Source: Lachnospiraceae bacterium
GTDB taxonomy: Bacteria; Bacillota; Clostridia; Lachnospirales; Lachnospiraceae
Direction of reading: 5' to 3'
DNA length: 64,000 nucleotides
Assembly: GCA_024697595.1 (NCBI GenBank)
Contig: JAILFK010000032.1
Location: 34,860 to 98,859 of the forward strand
Part shown: piece by piece, positions 58,430-64,000 of the stretch
How positions within the stretch are numbered: position 1 is the first letter of the stretch
How the letters are laid out: the number at the start of each line of letters is the position of its first letter
Position numbers and translations under genes: made by a program
Notes under the pieces: model-generated
Seen by the model: only the letters and a program-made list of their open reading frames with translations
Told to the model about the DNA's origin: nothing
Databases searched by the model: none

Positions 58430-58608
58430 TTTTGTCTCGCCTTGCGTGCAGCCAAAATTTTTGACTCGACTTCATCAGAACGACGATTCAGTTCGGTCAA
58501 ATCTGGTTTTGGTGTATTCAGTATAGTTTCAAAGATTTCTCGACCTATGCGACCATGTAAGGCTGTCATATTCGGTTTTACATAATTGATTTGATGTTCT
58601 TTTGCCAT
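58426..58608 (-). CDS. Small protein before GNAT, probable antitoxin
   Basis: 60 aa from ATG 58608 (GGAG 8 nt before); a second good start is 58626, also with a Shine-Dalgarno. Helical and charged (REIFETILNTPKPDLTELNRRSDEVESKILAARK), not a clear ribbon-helix-helix. The 4-nt overlap with the GNAT gene supports an antitoxin role. Confidence 0.6.
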   Translation of the reverse strand: MAKEHQINYVKPNMTALHGRIGREIFETILNTPKPDLTELNRRSDEVESKILAARKARQK

Positions 58609-58754
58609 CTTTATCACTCCATTCATTAGCTTCACTCCTTTCTCTATAATATATAATTACAGGGAAAGGCACAACCATAATCACTTCCCTGATATTATCT
58701 CATTCAGGGTAAGTACCCATATTATTTTTCTCTTCACATTATATCATATTTTAA

Positions 58755-58825
58755 AACATAAAAATAGCCAGATAAATTAGAACTATCTGACTACTAAATT
58801 TGCCTCTTGTATGGCTTGGTTACTT
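58755..58825 (-). promoter_or_regulatory. Degenerate class B leader
   Basis: Minus-strand ATTAAGTAACCAAGCC..TAGTCAGATAG..TATCTGGCTATTTTTATG resembles the class B leader but has lost the basal GCCG/CGGC stem; the apical AGATA/TATCT part remains. It is followed by a CAGGGAA/TTTCCCTG hairpin before the antitoxin gene. Its promoter is not clear. Confidence 0.5.
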
Positions 58826-58863
58826 AATAAAAACTATAATGATAATAATAAGATGCAAGCTGG

Positions 58864-59331
58864 TTAAATTAAATCTTTTAGAATTGTATCTAAATCTGTA
58901 AGAACAATCTTCGTACCTCTTTTGTATAAATTTATAACTTTGGTTACAATTCTATCTAATTCTTTTTGGAGATTTTCATTAATTGTTACATCTTCAGTAT
59001 CTTTATTTGTTTTATATTTTTTATCAATATATTGTGTTGTTACAGGGCAAACATTTTGTATTAAAAAAGCGCGTCGTTCACCATTAACATACCCGAAGCG
59101 AATACCATCAAACTTCCCATGATAACGAGCCATTTTTTGCTCATATAAATGTTCATATTTCTCTACTTTTGAAGATATCGGCACCATCCAATACAAGCCG
59201 TCTTTTTCAAAACAATAATAGCACGGTCTTCCATGAAGTTCCCCGTTTACAATCTTATTACCTAAAAGATTACAATTTTCAAATTTTTCATAATATTCAT
59301 TTTTAATAAAATAAAACTTTCCCGTCTCCAT
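58864..59331 (-). CDS. Type III toxin, CptN/ToxN-like endoribonuclease
   Basis: 155 aa from ATG 59331 after GGAGAGTTT; an upstream open frame would read through the RNA antitoxin and terminator. Sequence pattern FYFIKNEYYEKFENCNLLGNK, HGRPCYYCFEKDGLYWMVPISS, RFGYVNGERRAFLIQNVCPVT and the Lys-rich end match the CptIN family of type III toxins, which are ribonucleases held inactive by repeats of their RNA antitoxin. Gene order (promoter, RNA repeats, attenuating hairpin, toxin) is exactly that of this type. This locus also stabilises plasmids or aborts phage growth. Confidence 0.85.
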   Translation of the reverse strand: METGKFYFIKNEYYEKFENCNLLGNKIVNGELHGRPCYYCFEKDGLYWMVPISSKVEKYEHLYEQKMARYHGKFDGIRFGYVNGERRAFLIQNVCPVTTQYIDKKYKTNKDTEDVTINENLQKELDRIVTKVINLYKRGTKIVLTDLDTILKDLI

Positions 59332-59349
59332 AAACTCTCCAATAAAATC

Positions 59350-59372
59350 GGGGCTTGTATGAAACAAGCCCC
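59350..59372 (-). terminator. Attenuator between RNA antitoxin and toxin
   Basis: GGGGCTTGT / ACAAGCCCC stem with a 5-nt loop then GATTTTAT. Its weak U tract allows partial read-through, giving much RNA antitoxin and little toxin mRNA. Confidence 0.75.
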
Positions 59373-59480
59373 TTAAAATATTTGCTCCTCGACCTTTTAT
59401 AATCCGCATATCGAGTAGCGGAAATATGTGAACCTGTACCTTTTATATTATGCCGATATACAGTCTCGGCAAATTAACAA
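59373..59480 (-). ncRNA. Type III RNA antitoxin with two repeats
   Basis: Two 46-nt units, at 59422-59447 and 59376-59401 for their best-conserved part, share TATAAAAGGT..AGG..CA.ATATTT in minus sense. A GCCGA..TCGGC hairpin precedes them. The repeat number (about 1.9) is typical of short CptI-type antitoxins. Confidence 0.7.
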
Positions 59481-59505
59481 TATGTTGATTTATCTACTCA
59501 CTTAT

Positions 59506-59533
59506 ATTATAACATCTAAATTCTAAATTACAA
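59506..59533 (-). promoter_or_regulatory. Promoter of the type III TA locus
   Basis: TTGTAA, 16 bp, TATAAT on the minus strand. Its -35 touches the divergent plus-strand promoter at 59535. Confidence 0.6.
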
Positions 59534-59534
59534 C

Positions 59535-59563
59535 TTGACATAATTAACATAAAATGTTATAAT
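59535..59563 (+). promoter_or_regulatory. Strong divergent plus-strand promoter
   Basis: TTGACA, 17 bp, TATAAT. The first open frame downstream is a 16-codon remnant (59613-59663); the next real gene starts at 59949. Confidence 0.7.
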
Positions 59564-59848
59564 AAATAGTTCCATACAAATATTATAACCATAAAGATGG
59601 ATTTTTGTATATATGAATAATAATCAATTTTTAAACGCAAGTGACATTAAAACATATGTTTGATAAAATGTCAACCTATTTATATTTATTTTCGCCTAAT
59701 CCCAATGTAGATTTATTCAAGCGAGAGCAAAATTCTTCCAGAAGCTTTCTTTTTACAAATGGCAGCATAGCTAGTTGCATAAAAGGCAAATTCCTTGTAC
59801 TATAAGTGCTAGTTATTTTTCAATTTGCCGCCAACATAAATACGAAAA
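59564..59848. other. Noncoding stretch between divergent promoters and the beta-helix gene
   Basis: It holds a 16-codon plus-strand fragment with a look of an HTH-protein N-terminus (SDIKTYV then stop), a 34-codon minus-strand frame at 59676-59780 without a convincing Shine-Dalgarno, and an inverted repeat GGCAAATT..AATTTGCC near 59785-59829. No confident gene. Confidence 0.4.
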
Positions 59849-59877
59849 TTGACAACATGACAACAGAATGATATACT
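59849..59877 (+). promoter_or_regulatory. Promoter of the 406-aa beta-helix protein
   Basis: TTGACA, 17 bp, TATACT. The -10 region (ATACTAATATTAGGAT) resembles the class A inverted repeat, suggesting shared control. Confidence 0.7.
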
Positions 59878-59948
59878 AATATTAGGATATAAATACGATA
59901 TGTTTACAGAATCGTATTACTAATAACATTTGTTAAAGGAGTAACGAC

Positions 59949-61169
59949 ATGGAAAGACTAAAAACATTAATGAGTAAAAAAATTGTAATTATTGCATGTA
60001 TTGTATTTGCAGTAATTGTTGTGCTAACAGGTGTTTTCATTGCACTTAATAAGAAGCAGGACGCAACACTTAAGAAAGAACAGGTCGCCAAAGTTGAACA
60101 GGAAATTGAGTCAGCTTATATTAATTACGACAAGGCCGGTACATACTCAAAGAAGATGGAATACGCTTCTGGTGAAGTATCAGTTGGTGATGTAATCATT
60201 GAAAATGCTACATTTGATACACTTGAAATCAAGGATAGCGTTGGCGATGGTTCAGTTACATTAAATAACTGTAATGTAAACAAGTGCTTTGTAATTAATG
60301 GTGGTGGAACAAACTCTGTTCGTATCAATGGTGGCAAGTATAATGAGGTTATCTCTAATAAGTATAATTGCCACATCGTAATCGACAAAACCGCAGATAT
60401 TAAGACATTAACTGTTCCAAGTACTGCCTTGATCGAAATTGATGGCAAGGTTGAAACTTGTAATGTCCTAAAGGGCGATTATGCAGGTGATGTGACATGG
60501 GAAACAGGTGTAAAGTTAGGCGATAACGCAACCGTAACAACACTTAATGTTGATGAGGCTTTATCAGCCGATAACAATGCTACTTCTGTTGTAGAGGTAT
60601 CTAATAATAACACAAATGCTATTAAAAGCCAGAATACTATGTCTAGCGAGCAGGTAGCAAAGGTTCAGCAAACAACAGTTGCTCAGACACAGAATGTATC
60701 GCAAAATGCTCAGACTCAGTGGAGCAACCAGCAGCAGATAATTGCTTCTAATCCTAATATTACGCCAGCCAACAATAATACGAATGTAACTCCTGCAGGT
60801 TCAAGCGCGTCAAACAATAGCAAGACACCAACAAACAGTACACCTACTTGGAATAACAATTCTAATCCAAATACAAATAACGCAAGTAATAGCAATGTAA
60901 ATACTAACTCAGGACACGAAAACTGGACTAATATTTATACTACTACTCGTGAGGCTTATTGGGAAAACTATGAAATAACTGATGATGTATGGATTCCTGC
61001 CGAATATACTGAATATTGGGTTAATTATATGGGCGAAGATAATGTTTTTCATTATGAATTATATGATAACCTCGTACCTGGTACAGGTTGCTGGAAGGTT
61101 GTTCCAACAGGCAAATGGGAAAACAAATATACACCAGAAGAAGGTTTTTGGCAAAACTTTTGTTTTTAA
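59949..61169 (+). CDS. Membrane-anchored beta-helix surface protein
   Basis: 406 aa. A signal anchor (residues ~10-33) is followed by a right-handed beta-helix-like region (~75-200) with repeats such as VIIENATFDTLEIKDSVGDG / TLNNCNVNKCFVINGGG / SVRINGGKYNEVISN. Next is a long Asn/Ser/Thr/Gln-rich linker (~215-330) and a Trp/Tyr-rich end (WTNIYTTTREAYWENYEI..YTEYWVNYMG..). There is no LPXTG motif. Probably displayed on the cell surface; beta-helix modules bind or cleave carbohydrates, but no catalytic set is visible. It is convergent with the larger beta-helix gene across a shared terminator. Confidence 0.75.
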   Translation: MERLKTLMSKKIVIIACIVFAVIVVLTGVFIALNKKQDATLKKEQVAKVEQEIESAYINYDKAGTYSKKMEYASGEVSVGDVIIENATFDTLEIKDSVGDGSVTLNNCNVNKCFVINGGGTNSVRINGGKYNEVISNKYNCHIVIDKTADIKTLTVPSTALIEIDGKVETCNVLKGDYAGDVTWETGVKLGDNATVTTLNVDEALSADNNATSVVEVSNNNTNAIKSQNTMSSEQVAKVQQTTVAQTQNVSQNAQTQWSNQQQIIASNPNITPANNNTNVTPAGSSASNNSKTPTNSTPTWNNNSNPNTNNASNSNVNTNSGHENWTNIYTTTREAYWENYEITDDVWIPAEYTEYWVNYMGEDNVFHYELYDNLVPGTGCWKVVPTGKWENKYTPEEGFWQNFCF

Positions 61170-61203
61170 GATTAATCTTGATAAATTTTGATAAAGTAAT
61201 CTT

Positions 61204-61241
61204 AAAAGAGCTAGTACATTTTAACCTGTACTAGCTCTTTT
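61204..61241. terminator. Bidirectional terminator between convergent surface genes
   Basis: A 15-bp stem (AAAAGAGCTAGTACA / TGTACTAGCTCTTTT) with U tracts on both strands. Confidence 0.9.
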
Positions 61242-61248
61242 ATTATAC

Positions 61249-64000
61249 CTATATTTTGCCTTGCTTAATTAATTTCTTTTCATGATACGGCTTTGATTTA
61301 CAACTAAAGTCCATGTATTGATATTTCCAAACATCACGAATATAAGACATTTGCATTTTGTTTGCATCTGAGTATATCTCATCTTGTATCTTAGCAATGG
61401 TTTCACGGTCAAAAGTTTGCTCATATGGATAACCTTCATCTTTTTCAAGAATTTCCATTGCATCTAACATTTGTTCTTTCAAATCCTCATCTAAATACCA
61501 TTTAGAATAGGTTTCAAGCGCTCCATTTAAGAACCCTGCCTTATCTACAGAGCCATCTTCTTTCCAATGCTTCATGTAATTATTGTAATTAATGTTTCTA
61601 CAATATATTTCTGCAGGACGAGTCTTATATTCACCATTTTTATCAACTACATAATGATAAGTAGTGCCTGTTGCATCTGTAAAATTATTTTCTGGATGCA
61701 AAGGATCCTCCCCTTCTTCAATAACTGGTTCTTGTGAAGTGATTTCTCCTCGATTCAAGTGAACCATTACTGTTTTATAATTCACATTGCCCGATTTGTC
61801 GGTTACACGATATGTAATTGATGTACCACCGAAATCTGCAGTTGAATTGATTATATCACGAAGCTCTTGCTCATTATAATCATAAAAATCAATTACAACA
61901 TTTGTACCATCCTCTCTATCCGATGCAACTACTCGATCTGGCTGTAAAAGTCTATCCTTCATAATGCCTGCATCCAAATAGCTTTGACATGTTCCATAGT
62001 TAAGCCATATATCAACTGCATCAATGTCTGGCGCTTCATCCCATATAGCATATAGATTTATATACGCCTTACCATTATCATAACTGACATGTCCTTTATT
62101 TATGGCATCCATAAACATTGCTGTCCAGTTCGATGGTTTATCGCCAGCTTTATAAGTGTCATAATTACCATTTCCCTTATATAAGGTAGATGTTTTGTCA
62201 TTATCTCTTATTGGCGACCATCCTACATATGTATAGGTTTTTGTATATTCTTCATCCTGTTCTTTGTTTTTGTCATATCTAGTAGCTTTTTCTGAACGGA
62301 TATATGGATTATCTGCATAGGTTGTATTACTGCTGTTGGAGATACTATCCTGCACAAAGTAATATTCACCATCTTTCGTTTGTTTAGCATCTATACCTTT
62401 TGCTTTAGTAGCACCATTTCCGTAATATGCGATTGATACATTTTGTAAGTCGAATACCGCATAAACCTGTTCATTATTTTTTAATGCATGGACATAATCT
62501 TCATCAAGTATTTTGATGTCATCCCAATTTTTTGACATCCAATCTTTGTCATATGTAAAGCCCGCAAATTTGAGATAGTTATACATATTAGCCCCATCTG
62601 CATCTCTTTTAAGATTAGAATGTTCAAGGATGACTTTTTCGCTGTTAGGAATATGATTGTTTTTTTGATTAAACCGATAACCCATTGGTTTTGAAAAATC
62701 TGCTTTTTCTCCAAACACTTCCCAATTATATGTATATTTATAATTTCCACTCAAATACAGCCCGTTTACATTTCCTACAAGAGCTGGATTGTCCATATCA
62801 TCTATACCCATAATCGATGCTGTATTTTGAACGCCATCAAATAACGAACCATTTGGATTGTTTGACAATGCATTGCTTGCAAGCATAAATGCTGTCATTT
62901 CAGGCGTTAGCTTTGTATAAAATTTTACAAGCTGACGATTCACCTGTTTATCATTATCTGCGGTAGACAATACATAATTATTATATTGATTAGATGCATT
63001 TCTTCTTATTGTGCTATTAACATTTACAATCTTGCCTGCACACAAGAAAATCTTATCAGCTCTTGACGCACCTGATAAATTGTAATTTCCACCCTGGTAT
63101 ACATCATATACCGAGTTTCCATTTGATGAACCACCGCTTTGGTTAAGTGTAGACCAGTTAACAAGTCCATAATGAGAATTGTTAAAATTTCCGCCTCTTA
63201 CATTGGCTGTCTTGCAGTTCCACAAGCAAGAAGCTCCGTCTGTTCCTCTATCGGTAGTAAATCCATAGAATGAACCACTATTGATATTTAGGGTATCATT
63301 GTTCCATACACCAAAGTTTGTGGTTTGTTCTGATCCATTATTAAAATTAGAGCCACCATTGATTGTCATAGTACCTACATTATTCCAAGCATTGATGAAT
63401 CTGTTATTTCTTATGGTGTCATTGGCAAGAGTGATATTGCCACCATTACATACACCTGCAACAGCCCAACCGCTTTTTATACCATTGTTATAAATAGTAG
63501 AGTTTGAAATTGTTGCAGTTTTATAGTTTGTTACACCATTTGAACCATTATTATAAATGTTTGAATTTGAAACATTAGCATTTCCTCGGTTCGCAAGTCC
63601 TTCATAACCATTGTTATCGAAGTTTCCTGATGTCTTGATATATGTAGGATTTGTCTTTCCGTCTGCTCCATTTACAACACCTGCATGAGTATTACCCCAA
63701 ATATAAGCTCCGTTATCGCTTACAACTCCTTCGTTATAAATTCCGTTATAACCATTTTGGGCTATATCAATTCGCTTATTATTCGCTGGATCAGGACTTA
63801 ATGTAAGTGTGCCATAGTTTACAATACCTTGTCCTGTATTAGAACGAATACCGCCTATTGTATCAGAGCCAGTCCAATACGAACCGCCTAAAATATTACA
63901 AGTGGCTTGATTCCAGATACCTGTTTGGTTTTTGTAGATATTGATTGCAGCATTTCTATCTATGGTTACTGTACCGCTTTCATTGAAGATACCTTTGTCT
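61249..64000 (-). CDS. Large beta-helix surface protein, N-terminus beyond the right edge
   Basis: The frame is open from 64000 down to the stop at 61249, about 916 residues, so the N-terminus is missing. The visible first ~330 residues are repeats of ~20-25 with alternating N-G-x-N and small strands (GSYWTGS.., GIYNEG.., GGNITLANDTIRNN), a right-handed beta-helix as in adhesins and pectate-lyase-like proteins. Then comes a long region with a Listeria-Bacteroides (InlB)-like module (VGWSPIRDN..YINLYAIWDEAPD) and an Ig-like FGGTSITYRVTDKSGNVNYKTVMVHL domain. The acidic C-terminal end has no sorting signal. Likely a secreted or cell-bound adhesin. Confidence 0.78.
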   Translation of the reverse strand, partial: DKGIFNESGTVTIDRNAAINIYKNQTGIWNQATCNILGGSYWTGSDTIGGIRSNTGQGIVNYGTLTLSPDPANNKRIDIAQNGYNGIYNEGVVSDNGAYIWGNTHAGVVNGADGKTNPTYIKTSGNFDNNGYEGLANRGNANVSNSNIYNNGSNGVTNYKTATISNSTIYNNGIKSGWAVAGVCNGGNITLANDTIRNNRFINAWNNVGTMTINGGSNFNNGSEQTTNFGVWNNDTLNINSGSFYGFTTDRGTDGASCLWNCKTANVRGGNFNNSHYGLVNWSTLNQSGGSSNGNSVYDVYQGGNYNLSGASRADKIFLCAGKIVNVNSTIRRNASNQYNNYVLSTADNDKQVNRQLVKFYTKLTPEMTAFMLASNALSNNPNGSLFDGVQNTASIMGIDDMDNPALVGNVNGLYLSGNYKYTYNWEVFGEKADFSKPMGYRFNQKNNHIPNSEKVILEHSNLKRDADGANMYNYLKFAGFTYDKDWMSKNWDDIKILDEDYVHALKNNEQVYAVFDLQNVSIAYYGNGATKAKGIDAKQTKDGEYYFVQDSISNSSNTTYADNPYIRSEKATRYDKNKEQDEEYTKTYTYVGWSPIRDNDKTSTLYKGNGNYDTYKAGDKPSNWTAMFMDAINKGHVSYDNGKAYINLYAIWDEAPDIDAVDIWLNYGTCQSYLDAGIMKDRLLQPDRVVASDREDGTNVVIDFYDYNEQELRDIINSTADFGGTSITYRVTDKSGNVNYKTVMVHLNRGEITSQEPVIEEGEDPLHPENNFTDATGTTYHYVVDKNGEYKTRPAEIYCRNINYNNYMKHWKEDGSVDKAGFLNGALETYSKWYLDEDLKEQMLDAMEILEKDEGYPYEQTFDRETIAKIQDEIYSDANKMQMSYIRDVWKYQYMDFSCKSKPYHEKKLIKQGKI

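Noticed and set aside
59613..59663. A 16-codon plus-strand frame (MNNNQFLNASDIKTYV)
   Set aside because: It looks like the start of an HTH protein but stops at once, and the Shine-Dalgarno is poor; treated as a fragment, not a gene.
59676..59780. A 34-codon minus-strand frame
   Set aside because: Only a weak, distant AAGG precedes it and there is no homology by eye; not annotated as a gene.

Overview
The window reads as part of a large conjugative element (a plasmid or a very large ICE) from a low-GC, Gram-positive gut or rumen anaerobe, most likely a Lachnospiraceae-type Clostridium relative. The reasons are AT-rich DNA, strong GGAGG ribosome binding sites, sigma-A promoters with 17-bp spacers, DUF5688 and PrgI-type proteins, and no rRNA operon or core metabolic genes. 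Almost everything is on the minus strand. Only a 74-aa gene (32.5 kb) and a secreted beta-helix protein (59.9 kb) are on the plus strand. No relaxase, integrase or classical replication initiator was recognised, so these may lie outside the window.

Layout, left to right. 0-4 kb: an accessory operon running off the left edge, an AAA ATPase / thermonuclease / HTH operon, and a single-strand binding protein. 4-9.4 kb: a membrane and topoisomerase III operon behind a long structured leader. 9.4-15 kb: a polytopic membrane protein, several unknown proteins and an AAA+ ATPase with altered Walker residues. 15-20.4 kb: RecG-like helicase, EAL-domain protein, RecJ-like nuclease. 20.5-24 kb: a ParM-like actin with a small partner gene and a structured leader containing a tRNA-like fold, then a CvpA-like protein and a VirB4-like ATPase. 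24-30 kb: a dense array of small accessory genes that share an unusual ribosome-binding motif. 30-32.7 kb: a predicted GT-C membrane protein and a divergent promoter pair. 32.7-45 kb: helicase-nuclease, PP-loop enzyme, tandem-OB SSB-like protein, DUF5688, DNA methyltransferase and zinc-finger/Toprim primase-like protein. 45-48 kb: a two-gene fused restriction-modification system. 48-57.6 kb: the conjugation block (PrgI/VirB3-like, VirD4/TraG, VirB4, two winged-helix proteins) around a candidate origin with iteron-like repeats. 57.8-59.5 kb: two toxin-antitoxin systems, a GNAT type and a type III CptIN-like one. 59.9-64 kb: two convergent beta-helix surface proteins.

The most unusual feature is regulatory. 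Seven promoters share a -35/-10 layout with a TACGA motif in most spacers, and each is followed by nearly the same ~70-nt leader. In every copy the leader folds into one long hairpin. Differences between copies mostly keep base pairing, and a U-rich tract and a strong Shine-Dalgarno follow directly. Within operons, unrelated hairpins sit just before the Shine-Dalgarno of later genes. A second promoter family carries an inverted repeat (ATACTA-N4-TAGTAT) overlapping the -10 box. Together these suggest an element-wide regulon of plasmid maintenance and early-transfer genes under RNA-structure and repressor control.

All family assignments are from reading motifs by eye. No database search was possible, and confidence values reflect that.
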